The translations under genes were made by a program, and so were the position numbers. From contig NZ_JAJBMO010000028.1 of NCBI RefSeq assembly GCF_020537505.1, positions 1-54,618 of the forward strand: a stretch of DNA of 54,618 nucleotides, read 5' to 3'. Source of the DNA: Blautia glucerasea (GTDB lineage Bacteria > Bacillota > Clostridia > Lachnospirales > Lachnospiraceae). Shown here piece after piece: positions 43,306-52,547 of this stretch (positions are counted from its first letter, which is position 1; each line of letters begins with the position of its first letter). The notes beneath the pieces were generated by a model that had not been told where the DNA came from, made no database searches, and worked only from the letters and a program-made list of their open reading frames with translations.

Positions 43306-45111
43306 TTATTCTTCAGTCTCTTCTACAGCTTCTTTCTCTACCTCAAGTCCCAGCTCATCCAGCTGTGCCCCGCTTACGCGCTGCGGTGCCTGAGTCATCA
43401 GACAGGAAGCATCTTTTACTTTCGGGAATGCGATTACGTCACGGATACTGTCAACCTTGGCAATAAGCATAACCAGACGGTCAAGACCGTAAGCCAGTCC
43501 AGCGTGAGGCGGAACTCCGTATTTGAATGCATCCAGAAGGAATCCGAACTGCTCATGGGCAGCTTCCGGAGTAAATCCAAGTTCTTTGAACATTCTCTCC
43601 TGAATATCATCCTGGTGGATACGAACACTACCGCCGCCAATCTCGTTACCATTAAGTACGATATCGTAAGCCTTTGCACGAACAGCCCCTGGATCTGTAT
43701 CAAGAAGCGGAATATCCTCATCCATCGGCATTGTAAATGGATGGTGCATAGCTGTGAAACGGTTCTCTTCCTCGCTCCACTCAAGAAGCGGGAACTCAGT
43801 TACCCATACGAAACGATACTCGTTCTTGTCCAGAAGATCCATCTGTTTTGCAAGCTCCAGACGAAGTGCACCAAGAACATCATAAACCAGTTTCTTCTTA
43901 TCTGCTGCGAACAGTAGCAGGTCACCTGCTTTACCATCCATAGCAGCTACAAGTGCATCCATCTCTTCCCCTGTCATAAATTTGGCAAAGGAAGACTTTC
44001 TGGTGCCATCCTCTGCGATTGCAATATATGCAAGGCCTTTTGCGCCATATCCTTTTGCAAATTCTATTAACTTATCAATTTTCTTACGCGGCATGCTGCC
44101 CTGGCCTTCTGCGTTAATACCACGAACGCTTCCGCCAGCTTCCAGAGCACCTGTAAATACAGAGAAGCCGCAGTCCTTCACAATCTCACTTACATCATGA
44201 AGCTCCATGCCAAATCTCATATCCGGCTTATCAGAACCGAAACGGTCCATTGCTTCCTGCCATGTGATTCTCTCGATTGGAAGCTTCACGTCAATACCAA
44301 GAACCTCTTTGAACAGGTAGGAAAGGTATCTCTCGTTTACATCGATTACATCGTCAACATCTACGAAGGAAAGCTCCATATCGATCTGTGTAAACTCCGG
44401 CTGACGGTCAGCACGAAGATCCTCATCACGGAAGCATCTTGCGATCTGGATGTATCTGTCATATCCGGAGCACATCAGAAGCTGTTTGTACAGCTGCGGT
44501 GACTGTGGCAAACCATAGAAACAGCCTGGATGTACACGGGAAGGTACCAGGTAATCTCTTGCTCCCTCTGGAGTACTCTTTCCAAGCATAGGAGTCTCAA
44601 TCTCTAAAAATCCCTCATTTGTAAAGAAGGATCTAGTGAGCTGCATAACACGACTCTTCAGGATCAGGTTTCTCTGAAGATCCGGCCGTCTTAAGTCAAG
44701 ATAACGGTATTTCAGACGTACATCCTCTTTTGTCTTGCTATTCTCCTCAACCGGGAACGGAGGAACCTCTGCCTCAGAAAGAATACGAAGGGATTTTGCC
44801 CTTACTTCAATCTCGCCTGTTGCAAGATTCTTATTTACAGCACCTCCACGCTTCTCAACAGTTCCGGTTACTGCGATTACAAACTCACTTCTCAGCTTGC
44901 CAGCCTTGGCAAAGCCTTCCTCATCAATGGAGCCATTCTCGAAGATCAGCTGCATGATACCGCTGCGGTCACGTAAATCTACGAAAATGATTCCTCCTTT
45001 ATCTCTTGCTTTCTGAACCCATCCCATAAGGGTTACTTCACTGCCTACCATCTGTGTGGTCACTTCTGCACATCGACAGGTTCTGTGCAGTCCCTGCATA
45101 CTCTCAGCCAT
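43306..45111 (-). CDS. aspS: Aspartyl-tRNA synthetase
   Basis: This class IIb synthetase charges tRNA-Asp. An N-terminal OB-fold (residues 18-115, VTLMGWVQKARDKGGIIFVDLRDR) precedes the catalytic core with motif 2 CFRDEDLRADRQPEFTQIDMELSF, the bacterial GAD insertion (about 290-420), and motif 3 GLAYGLDRLVMLI. It is 601 residues, typical for bacterial AspRS. ATG 45111 follows AGGAGG; the frame extends earlier, overlapping hisS. It is the last gene of the recJ-to-aspS run. Confidence 0.96.
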   Translation of the reverse strand: MAESMQGLHRTCRCAEVTTQMVGSEVTLMGWVQKARDKGGIIFVDLRDRSGIMQLIFENGSIDEEGFAKAGKLRSEFVIAVTGTVEKRGGAVNKNLATGEIEVRAKSLRILSEAEVPPFPVEENSKTKEDVRLKYRYLDLRRPDLQRNLILKSRVMQLTRSFFTNEGFLEIETPMLGKSTPEGARDYLVPSRVHPGCFYGLPQSPQLYKQLLMCSGYDRYIQIARCFRDEDLRADRQPEFTQIDMELSFVDVDDVIDVNERYLSYLFKEVLGIDVKLPIERITWQEAMDRFGSDKPDMRFGMELHDVSEIVKDCGFSVFTGALEAGGSVRGINAEGQGSMPRKKIDKLIEFAKGYGAKGLAYIAIAEDGTRKSSFAKFMTGEEMDALVAAMDGKAGDLLLFAADKKKLVYDVLGALRLELAKQMDLLDKNEYRFVWVTEFPLLEWSEEENRFTAMHHPFTMPMDEDIPLLDTDPGAVRAKAYDIVLNGNEIGGGSVRIHQDDIQERMFKELGFTPEAAHEQFGFLLDAFKYGVPPHAGLAYGLDRLVMLIAKVDSIRDVIAFPKVKDASCLMTQAPQRVSGAQLDELGLEVEKEAVEETEE

Positions 45112-45127
45112 TTTAAGGCGCCTCCTT

Positions 45128-46378
45128 TTATCTATTAAAGAATTCCACAAATTCTGTATAGCCTTCTGCTGCCATCTGGTCTTTCTGGAATTTTTTATTC
45201 TTCTTCATAATGGAGATGTTAACCTGAACTCCGGTTTTTCTCTCCTCTTCTGCCTGGCGGAAAATCTCGATCAGCTTGTCTGACGGCATATTCTTCTCAA
45301 TGAGATAGGCCTTCTTCGCCTTTGCTGTGGGAATCTGATAGCCTCTCTCAAGAAGGAGCATAACAATACGCTCAAATCCTATAGAGAATCCGCATGCACT
45401 TGTATTATTTCCGGTAAATTTGCCGATCATCTCATCATAACGTCCGCCGCCTCCGACACTTCCGCCGAACTCATCCATGGAAATCTCGAAAATTGGACCT
45501 GTGTAGTAAGACATACCGCGGACCAGAGTAGGATCAAATGACATCTTAAAGTCTGCTGTCTTCACAGCCTCTACTGTGGAGATAATAGTCTCAAGATCTG
45601 CTGTGATCTGCTCGTCAAGAACATCTGCCAGCTTCTCTTTGCAATATCTGACTCCCTGAATATCAGAACTGATCTCCTTAAACATAGCAAGATAAGTGTC
45701 AATGCTCTCTTTTTTGAAGCCTTCCTCTTCCAGTTCTTTCGCTACGCCTTCCAGACCGATCTTATCCATCTTGTCAAGAATGATAAATACAGTGTCAAAG
45801 CTCTCCTTGGGGAATCCGCTGTACTCAGCCATAGCCTTCAGGATACGGCGGTCATTGATACGGATAGTGAAATTGTGAAAATCAAGCTTGCCAAGAAGGG
45901 TGGTGGTAGCCAGTACCAGCTCGATCTCTGCCATGTAAGTAGGCTCACCCAAAATATCAATGTCGCACTGCATAAACTGACGGAAACGACCTCTCTGCGG
46001 ACGGTCTGCTCTCCATACATAGCCCATCTGAAGTGCCTTAAATGGTCCAGGCAGCTCATTGGAGTTATTGGAATAATATCTGGAAAGCGGTACTGTCAGG
46101 TCATAACGGAGACCGGAATCTACCAGATCTGCCTCTTCCTTCGCCTGATCTAATTTCAGCTTCTCGCCTCTTTTTAAGATCTTGAAGATCAGCTTCTCAT
46201 TGTCTCCGCCCTGTTTGCTGCACAGATTCTCAATGTGCTCTACGCTTGGAGTTTCAATTGAAGTAAATCCGAAGGAACCATATGTCTCACGGATCAGTCC
46301 GGTAACATAGTTACGGATTTCCATCTCCTTCGGTAAAATATCTTTCATGCCGGTAACCGGCTTTTTCTTTAATGCCAT
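45128..46378 (-). CDS. hisS: Histidyl-tRNA synthetase
   Basis: This class II synthetase charges tRNA-His. Motif 2 is MGYVWRADRPQRGRFRQFMQCDIDI, with histidine-binding RGMSYYTGPIFEI and GGRYDEMIG signatures, and the C-terminal anticodon-binding domain (KAYLIEKNMPSDK onward). It is 416 residues. ATG 46378 follows AAGGAGG, with aspS next in the same direction 16 bases after its stop. No T-box was seen. Confidence 0.96.
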   Translation of the reverse strand: MALKKKPVTGMKDILPKEMEIRNYVTGLIRETYGSFGFTSIETPSVEHIENLCSKQGGDNEKLIFKILKRGEKLKLDQAKEEADLVDSGLRYDLTVPLSRYYSNNSNELPGPFKALQMGYVWRADRPQRGRFRQFMQCDIDILGEPTYMAEIELVLATTTLLGKLDFHNFTIRINDRRILKAMAEYSGFPKESFDTVFIILDKMDKIGLEGVAKELEEEGFKKESIDTYLAMFKEISSDIQGVRYCKEKLADVLDEQITADLETIISTVEAVKTADFKMSFDPTLVRGMSYYTGPIFEISMDEFGGSVGGGGRYDEMIGKFTGNNTSACGFSIGFERIVMLLLERGYQIPTAKAKKAYLIEKNMPSDKLIEIFRQAEEERKTGVQVNISIMKKNKKFQKDQMAAEGYTEFVEFFNR

Positions 46379-46387
46379 GTGTCCTCC

Positions 46388-46963
46388 TTATTTCCCAGTC
46401 TGCCTGGTGTGTACTACTCTTTGAAATGCAAGAAATACTTCCACATCAAAGTTTTTTATTTCATCTATCATCAGTTCCATTACTGTACGCATGTCAAATG
46501 CCTTGCGATAAGAACGGTCCTGGCTTAATGCACAGAACACATCGCATACCCGAAGGATCCTGGCACCGATGGGAATTTCCTTTCCTGCCAGATTGGACGG
46601 GTAACCACTTCCATCGTAATTTTCATGATGATAAAGAATACTCTCAAGAACAAAATCCGAATAGTCCTGGTCTTTCAGCTCTTCATAGCCAAGCTTGGAG
46701 TGCATACGGACATATTTCAGCTCCTCGATCACCAGAGGATTGCTTTCCTGTCCATTAATGTAGCTTCTCAGTTTCAGCTTTCCGATATCGTGAAGCATTC
46801 CTGCGATTGCAAGGTCATAGCACTGCTCATGAGGAAGACCAAGCTCCTGACTTACTGCATAAGCCAGATTGCTTACTGCGATTCCATGCTTCAGTTCTGC
46901 TGATAAGTCAAATTCCAGAAATCTGTCGGATGGTTCTGATTGGTCACTGGAAAGCTTTTCCAA
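46388..46963 (-). CDS. HD-domain (HD-GYP-like) phosphohydrolase
   Basis: This 191-residue HD protein has the metal-binding MLHDIGKLKL and the second half YHHENYDGSGYP, with IGARILRVCDVFCALS, matching HD-GYP cyclic-di-GMP phosphodiesterases, though it lacks a receiver or membrane domain. The TTG at 46963 is chosen as start because AGGAGGGAGGG lies about 10 bases upstream, just after the hemZ stop. An earlier TTG at 47017 has no comparable site. It lies between hemZ and hisS. The actual substrate is unknown. Confidence 0.85.
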   Translation of the reverse strand: MEKLSSDQSEPSDRFLEFDLSAELKHGIAVSNLAYAVSQELGLPHEQCYDLAIAGMLHDIGKLKLRSYINGQESNPLVIEELKYVRMHSKLGYEELKDQDYSDFVLESILYHHENYDGSGYPSNLAGKEIPIGARILRVCDVFCALSQDRSYRKAFDMRTVMELMIDEIKNFDVEVFLAFQRVVHTRQTGK

Positions 46964-46979
46964 GAATTTTCCCTCCCTC

Positions 46980-48569
46980 CTACAACCAGGTTTCAATTCC
47001 GGTTCGCTTTCTTTCAATCATCTCATCAATACGGGCAATGTAGCTGGTAACATCCTTCACATTCTCTACCCGCTCGATCCGTTTGCCATGGTCAAAGACC
47101 AGTTTGGAAGAACCACCTGCTCCAAGAGCAATGATGGGCTGTTTTTCTTCCATAATCAGTATATTGTAAATCCCGGCTTTGTCAACCTTTGCATAGCCTA
47201 CATTTTCAAAATTTCCCTTCATGTTCTTCTGACGGTACAGATAGTAAGGTCCCATTTCCATGGAATAGGCGGTCTGCTGTGTCAGATCCATGATCTCCTG
47301 GTTATTCTCAAATGTCATCTCCTGATATTTGTCCTTAAACATATTTAGGCGGGCTGCACGTTTCACAGCCAGGGAATGTACGGTAAGGCTGTCCGGGGAA
47401 AGTTCTTTCACTTTCTCCAATGTGTATTTTACCTTGGAAATATCCTCTCCAGGCAGTCCCACAATGAGATCCATGTTAATATTGTTATAATCCAGTTCTC
47501 TGGCAAGATGGAATGCTTCTATGGTCTGCGCCACAGTATGACGTCTTCCAATGATCTCAAGAGTGTCCTGATTCATGGTCTGGGGATTAACGGAAATCCT
47601 GGTTACCGGAAATTTCTTAATGGTCTCCAGCTTCTCCCTTGTAATGCTGTCCGGTCTTCCAGCCTCAATGGTAAACTCTACAAGACCGTCAAAACCAAAG
47701 GACTCTCCAAGCTGGTCCAGAAGTCTCTTAAGCTGATAGGGCTCTAAGGTGGTAGGTGTCCCTCCGCCAATGTAGATGGTGTCAAGCTTATAGTTTTTCA
47801 TCATCCTGGCAGTCTCGCGTATCTCCTTACACAATGCATCCAGATATTCATCCACTCTCTTTGCCCAGATTTTCAAGGGATAAGAGCTAAAGGAACAATA
47901 CAGGCAGATACTGGGACAAAATGGAATACCCACATATAAGCTGTAGCCATGCTCATAATCAATGTCTGCAAGAAGTGCCCGCTCCCGGTTTGCTATGGTA
48001 ATGGCAAGAGCTGTCTTCCTGGCACTTACCAGATAATGCTCCCGCATTACCTGTGCCACTTCCGTATTCTTCATCCCACTCTCGATCATTCCCATGGCAA
48101 GCTTGGCCGGACGGATTCCTGTGAGATTTCCCCAGGGAAGAGTTCTGCCGGTAAGCTTCACCAGAACATTGTACAAAGCATATTTCAAGCTGTCCTTGTT
48201 AGCCTTGCGAAGCTCATAGGCATCCATGACTTTCTTATACCTTTCATAAATGTGATCCCCGTCTGCAGCTTCTGCCTTGTTTTCTGGTAAAGCAGCCTGA
48301 TCCTCCTGTGAAGCATTTCCCTTGTTCTCTTTGGACGCCTCATCTGCCCCCCGGATTACCTCTGCACTGGCCACACCTTTATGATTCTTTGTCGCATATT
48401 TTATAACAAAATTATCATTTTCTCTTTTCACAGTAAAGAAGATATCGTATGCCTCTTCATCCTTTTCGTAGAGGCTGTGGATATCTCCTTCCGGATAAAA
48501 CGCTTTTATTAATTCATATATATCATGCTCGAAATCCCTGTCAAGCAGCAGGATTCCTATTTTACACAA
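46980..48569 (-). CDS. hemZ: HemZ-like radical SAM coproporphyrinogen oxidase family protein
   Basis: This is a radical SAM enzyme related to coproporphyrinogen dehydrogenase HemN/HemZ. Its cluster motif is CPSICLYCSF (Cx3Cx2C) at about 227, then IYIGGGTPTTLEP, SVNPQTMNQDTLEIIGRRH and MDLIVGLPGE. An extra N-terminal region (1-200) is typical of HemZ, including the TLPWGNLTGIRPAK element. The frame opens at 48650, but TTG 48569, just before the MBL stop, follows AAGAGG and is likelier (529 residues). The role in haem biosynthesis is not established for this group. Confidence 0.88.
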   Translation of the reverse strand: MCKIGILLLDRDFEHDIYELIKAFYPEGDIHSLYEKDEEAYDIFFTVKRENDNFVIKYATKNHKGVASAEVIRGADEASKENKGNASQEDQAALPENKAEAADGDHIYERYKKVMDAYELRKANKDSLKYALYNVLVKLTGRTLPWGNLTGIRPAKLAMGMIESGMKNTEVAQVMREHYLVSARKTALAITIANRERALLADIDYEHGYSLYVGIPFCPSICLYCSFSSYPLKIWAKRVDEYLDALCKEIRETARMMKNYKLDTIYIGGGTPTTLEPYQLKRLLDQLGESFGFDGLVEFTIEAGRPDSITREKLETIKKFPVTRISVNPQTMNQDTLEIIGRRHTVAQTIEAFHLARELDYNNINMDLIVGLPGEDISKVKYTLEKVKELSPDSLTVHSLAVKRAARLNMFKDKYQEMTFENNQEIMDLTQQTAYSMEMGPYYLYRQKNMKGNFENVGYAKVDKAGIYNILIMEEKQPIIALGAGGSSKLVFDHGKRIERVENVKDVTSYIARIDEMIERKRTGIETWL

Positions 48570-49191
48570 ATGGATTGTACCTCTTTTCGTAACCAATTGT
48601 TGTAGATGTATCATGTCCCGGATACACATCTGTATCATCAGGGAGGACATTTAACAGCTTGTGAAGGCTCTCCCTGATTTCATGTGCACTGCCCCCTGGA
48701 AAATCTGTTCTTCCAACAGAACCACAGAATAATGTGTCCCCGCTGAACAAAACGCCTTCCTCCTTCAGATAATAACAGCAGCTTCCCTTGGTATGCCCCG
48801 GTGTATGGATCATCTGAATGGAAAAGCCAGCAGCATCAAACACCTGAAGGTCATCCAGAAATACATCTGGTCGGACAGAGCATGGCTTCCGCATACGGTC
48901 TGTCATATTTACAGACGGCTCCCGGAGCATTTCCTCTTCCTGGCGACAGGCGTAAACCGGGATCTGATACTCCGCCTTCACAGCCTGCACAGCCATAATG
49001 TGATCGAAATGACCGTGTGTGAGAAGAATGGCAGCTGGCTTCGCCCCCATCTCTTCCACCTTCTGAAAGATTCTGTTTGGTGAATCTGCCGGATCAATGA
49101 TCAGTGTTTCCCCGTTTTCTTTATTTTTTAAAAAGTAGCAATTGGTGTATACAGGACCAAGAACCATCTGCTGTACTTCAAGTTTACCCAT
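48562..49191 (-). CDS. MBL-fold metallo-hydrolase (glyoxalase II-like)
   Basis: This 209-residue metallo-beta-lactamase-fold hydrolase has the metal-binding motif LTHGHFDH (about 58-65), further ligands HTPGHTKG and SGDTLFCGSVGRTDFPGG, and a final GHDTST. The family includes glyoxalase II and persulfide dioxygenases; which applies here cannot be told. AAGGAT is before ATG 49191. It lies after relA and before hemZ, as in many Clostridia. Confidence 0.92.
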   Translation of the reverse strand: MGKLEVQQMVLGPVYTNCYFLKNKENGETLIIDPADSPNRIFQKVEEMGAKPAAILLTHGHFDHIMAVQAVKAEYQIPVYACRQEEEMLREPSVNMTDRMRKPCSVRPDVFLDDLQVFDAAGFSIQMIHTPGHTKGSCCYYLKEEGVLFSGDTLFCGSVGRTDFPGGSAHEIRESLHKLLNVLPDDTDVYPGHDTSTTIGYEKRYNPFV

Positions 49192-49245
49192 AAGTTATCC
49201 TTTCCTGGCAGCCAACATGACAGTTGCTGTGTTTCCACATTTTCT

Positions 49246-49274
49246 GTTACTATCCACTCCGTGACCAGTAAACG
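49246..49274. repeat. Short GTTACT...CCAGTAAAC element
   Basis: GTTACTATCCACTCC then GTGACCAGTAAACG: it resembles the ends of the repeats at 26331-26392 and 52374-52517. It lies in the relA-MBL gap. Confidence 0.4.
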
Positions 49275-49323
49275 CTTTGTGATGCACAGAATGTGGATTG
49301 AAACCTCTTTTCCCTGATTTCTA

Positions 49324-51657
49324 TCAGCCAGTGGTTCTCTCCACATCCAAAACGCTTTCCAACTGCCTGATTTTCTCTATAAGAGAATTTAGCTCATCCT
49401 TGCAGCTTACATTAAAGCTTACAGAAATAGTTGCCTTCTCCTGCTTGTTGGTACGGCAATTGATATTTCGGATATCGATCTTACGCTCTGTGAAGATCTT
49501 GGAAATATCCACCAGAAGACCGGTACGGTTATTGGCATATACATTGATCTCCGCCATGTAATGCTCATCCTGCTTCACTTCCGGCTCCTGCCATTCTGCC
49601 TCCAGAAGACGGCTTCTGTCCATCTCGGACATATTCATAACATTTACACAGTCTGTACGGTGAATGGTAACGCCACGGCCTCTTGTAACATATCCAACGA
49701 TCTCATCTCCTGGAATGGGGTTACAGCACTTGGAAAAACGAACTGCAACATCATGGATTCCACGGACTACAATGCCGCTCTTGCTCTTAATATGATTCTT
49801 CTTATTCTGGTTCTCAGCAGCTGCCGCCTCCAGAACTTCCTCATCAGTAAGATTCTTTTTATTTTCTTTATCATAAGCTTCCACAAGCTTATTGAATACC
49901 TGACCCTCTTTCAGTCCGCCATGTCCGATTGCCGCAAGTACGGAATCCCAGTCACGGAAACCATATTTGCGAAGGACAGAGTCCAGATACTGGGGCTTGG
50001 TGTAATTAGCGAATTTAAAGCCCTTACTCTTGGCATACTGGGCCAGCATCTCCTTACCCTTCAGGATATTATCTTCCTTCAGTTCTTTCTTGAACCACTG
50101 GTTGATCTTATTCCTTGCCTGGGTACTCTTCACCACCTTCAGCCAGTCACGGCTTGGTCCCTGGGAATTCTGGGAGGTGATAATCTCGATACGGTCTCCA
50201 TTCTGGATCCGGTACTCAATTGGCACCAGCTTGCCGTTTACACGGGCACCTACCATCTTATTTCCTACAGCACTGTGTACGCTGTATGCAAAATCAATAG
50301 GAGTGGAACCGTTGGGAAGAGTCTTCACATCTCCCTGTGGGGTAAAACAGTACACACTGTCTGCAAAAAGGTCCAGATCGTTTTTCAGAAGGCTCATAAA
50401 TTCCTTATTATCGGACATATCCCTCTGCCACTCCAGAATCTGGCGCAGCCAGTTCAGCTTCTCCTCTTCCCGGTTACCAGTGGAGGTCTTTCCGTCAGAG
50501 GCTTCCTTATATTTCCAATGGGCAGCAATACCATACTCAGCCGTCTTGTGCATTTCAAAGGTTCTGATCTGGATCTCAAAGGGCTGGCCATTTGGCCCGA
50601 TCAGGGTAGTATGCAGGGACTGGTACATATTTGGCTTCGGCATTGCAATGTAATCCTTGAATCGTCCCGGAATAGGCTTATACATCTCATGAATCACGCC
50701 AAGAGCTGCATAACAGTCCTTCACTGTATCTACCAGGATACGCACTGCAAACAGATCGTAAATCTGGTCAATGGTCTTATTCTGGTTCACCATCTTCTTA
50801 TAGATGCTGAAGAAATGCTTTACACGGCCATCCACCTGTGCCTTGATCCCAGCCTCTACCATATGCTGTTTCACAGTTTTTACAATGTTTCCAACAAATT
50901 CCTCACGGACACTCTTGCGAAGAGCTACCTTCTCAACCAGATCATAATACACTTCCGGATTCAGATATTTCAGAGAAAGGTCATCCAGTTCTACCTTGAT
51001 CTTGGAAATACCAAGACGCTGTGCGATAGGCGCGTAGATATCCATGGTCTCCCTTGCCTTCTCCTTCTGCTTCGCAGGAGTCATATACTGAAGGGTTCGC
51101 ATATTATGAAGACGGTCAGCAAGCTTGATCAGGATAACACGGATATCCTTCGCCATGGCCAGGAACATCTTACGAAGACTCTCGGCCTGCAGTTCTACCT
51201 TATCCTTGGAATAAGACAGCTGTCCGATCTTGGTCACGCCGTCTACCAGAAGGGCAACCTCCGGACCAAATTCCTTGGTGATCTCATCACAGGTCATCCA
51301 GGTATCCTCAACTGCATCATGAAGAAGACCTGCTACAATGGTCTCTTTATCCAGTTCCAGATCTGCCAGGATAATGGCAACACATAAAGGATGGATGATA
51401 TAAGGCTCTCCGGACTTTCTCTTCTGATCCTTGTGGGCTTCCCTTGCAGTCTCATATGCCTTCTGGATCATAGTAATGTCCGTAGAAGGGTGATATTTCT
51501 TTATGCTGGCAATCAGCTCATCATATAATACTTCAGGGCTTGTAAAGTCGTGCATGGATTTTACAGCTGCATCTGCCTTCTTCACAGACTCCAGCTTCTC
51601 CTGGTCTTCTTTTGACACTTCTGGTTCTTTGCCCTGCTCGTTGATAATATCAGCCAT
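49324..51657 (-). CDS. relA: Bifunctional (p)ppGpp synthetase/hydrolase
   Basis: This is the long RelA/SpoT homologue of Firmicutes, about 777 residues, which makes and degrades the alarmone (p)ppGpp. The hydrolase HD domain has HPLCVAIILADLELD and AGLLHDAVEDT (about 90-125). The synthetase domain has YQSLHTTLIGPNGQPFEIQIRT (about 340-365). A TGS domain follows (VYCFTPQGDVKTLPNGSTPIDFAY, about 440) and a C-terminal ACT domain (MAEINVYANNRTGLLVDISKIF, about 700). The HD residues are intact, so hydrolase activity is expected. ATG 51657 has AGGTG upstream. Confidence 0.96.
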   Translation of the reverse strand: MADIINEQGKEPEVSKEDQEKLESVKKADAAVKSMHDFTSPEVLYDELIASIKKYHPSTDITMIQKAYETAREAHKDQKRKSGEPYIIHPLCVAIILADLELDKETIVAGLLHDAVEDTWMTCDEITKEFGPEVALLVDGVTKIGQLSYSKDKVELQAESLRKMFLAMAKDIRVILIKLADRLHNMRTLQYMTPAKQKEKARETMDIYAPIAQRLGISKIKVELDDLSLKYLNPEVYYDLVEKVALRKSVREEFVGNIVKTVKQHMVEAGIKAQVDGRVKHFFSIYKKMVNQNKTIDQIYDLFAVRILVDTVKDCYAALGVIHEMYKPIPGRFKDYIAMPKPNMYQSLHTTLIGPNGQPFEIQIRTFEMHKTAEYGIAAHWKYKEASDGKTSTGNREEEKLNWLRQILEWQRDMSDNKEFMSLLKNDLDLFADSVYCFTPQGDVKTLPNGSTPIDFAYSVHSAVGNKMVGARVNGKLVPIEYRIQNGDRIEIITSQNSQGPSRDWLKVVKSTQARNKINQWFKKELKEDNILKGKEMLAQYAKSKGFKFANYTKPQYLDSVLRKYGFRDWDSVLAAIGHGGLKEGQVFNKLVEAYDKENKKNLTDEEVLEAAAAENQNKKNHIKSKSGIVVRGIHDVAVRFSKCCNPIPGDEIVGYVTRGRGVTIHRTDCVNVMNMSEMDRSRLLEAEWQEPEVKQDEHYMAEINVYANNRTGLLVDISKIFTERKIDIRNINCRTNKQEKATISVSFNVSCKDELNSLIEKIRQLESVLDVERTTG

Positions 51658-51708
51658 AATTTTCACCTGCCCGTTTTAGTAGTGTTATCTGATGAACAGA
51701 CACATTCT

Positions 51709-52233
51709 TTATTTGCCCTCATAACGAATGACGGAAGCAACGTCATATTTCTCCAGCTTCTTACGTCCCTCAAGGCCAGCCAGCTCCATAAGGAAAACGA
51801 TCTTTACTACCTGTCCGCCAAGCTGCTCGATCAGCTTGGCAGCTGCTTCAACAGTGCCGCCGGTAGCAATCAGGTCATCAATAATGACAACCTTCTGTCC
51901 TGGCTTGATGGCGTCCTTGTGGATCTCGATCTCTGCCTTGCCATATTCAAGATCATAGCTTGCGGAAATGGTCTCGCATGGAAGCTTGCCTTTCTTACGT
52001 ACTGGAACAAAAGGCTTATGAAGATTATAAGCGATAGGCATTCCAAAAATAAATCCACGGGATTCTGTTCCCACAACTACATCCACGTCCACATCCTTCA
52101 GGCAGTCCTGCATGGAATCAATTGCAAGCTTCAGCCCGTCTGCATCCTGAAGGATACTGGTAACATCTCTGAAAATAATGCCTGGTTCCGGAAAATCCGG
52201 TATGCTTCTTACATATTCTTCTATTTTTTTCAT
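51709..52233 (-). CDS. apt: Adenine phosphoribosyltransferase
   Basis: This salvage enzyme converts adenine and PRPP to AMP in the cytoplasm. The 174-residue protein begins MKKIEEYVRSIPDFPEPGIIFRD, the family start, and carries the PRPP-binding motif VVIIDDLIATGGTVEAAAKLIEQLG (about 112-136) and VVGTESRGFIFGMPIA. AGGAGG is before ATG 52233. It lies between recJ and relA, a conserved Firmicute order. Confidence 0.96.
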   Translation of the reverse strand: MKKIEEYVRSIPDFPEPGIIFRDVTSILQDADGLKLAIDSMQDCLKDVDVDVVVGTESRGFIFGMPIAYNLHKPFVPVRKKGKLPCETISASYDLEYGKAEIEIHKDAIKPGQKVVIIDDLIATGGTVEAAAKLIEQLGGQVVKIVFLMELAGLEGRKKLEKYDVASVIRYEGK

Positions 52234-52373
52234 AATAGCCTCCTCAGATTAATGGATGTTATAGGGAAAGCAGCAGCCACCCCTGGCATCATAATTATTT
52301 TTCAGTATAACACTTTTTTTATCTGGAATCAACGTAAAACCGACAGGCACACTGGAAATACTACATTTTTCGT

Positions 52374-52517
52374 GTTACTGTTCACTGATAGTATTCCGCG
52401 AGGCGTTTTATGTGAACAAAGTTCACAAAAAACCCGAGAATAGCAACGCGAAATCATGCGAATGCATGATTTCTGTGCATCGCGAAACGCGTTGCTGTAA
52501 ACGGAGTGAACAGTAAC
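52374..52517. repeat. 144-bp imperfect palindrome downstream of recJ
   Basis: The ends are GTTACTGTTCACT and AGTGAACAGTAAC. Nested stems are AGCAACGCG/CGCGTTGCT, AAATCATGC/GCATGATTT and GTGAAC/GTTCAC. On the minus strand the inner hairpin is followed by GGGTTTTTTG, so it may also serve as recJ's terminator. It fills much of the 314-bp recJ-apt gap; nothing else is seen there. Confidence 0.8.
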
Positions 52518-52547
52518 TTTTCATGGTTTTACATGATTATTCGCTGT

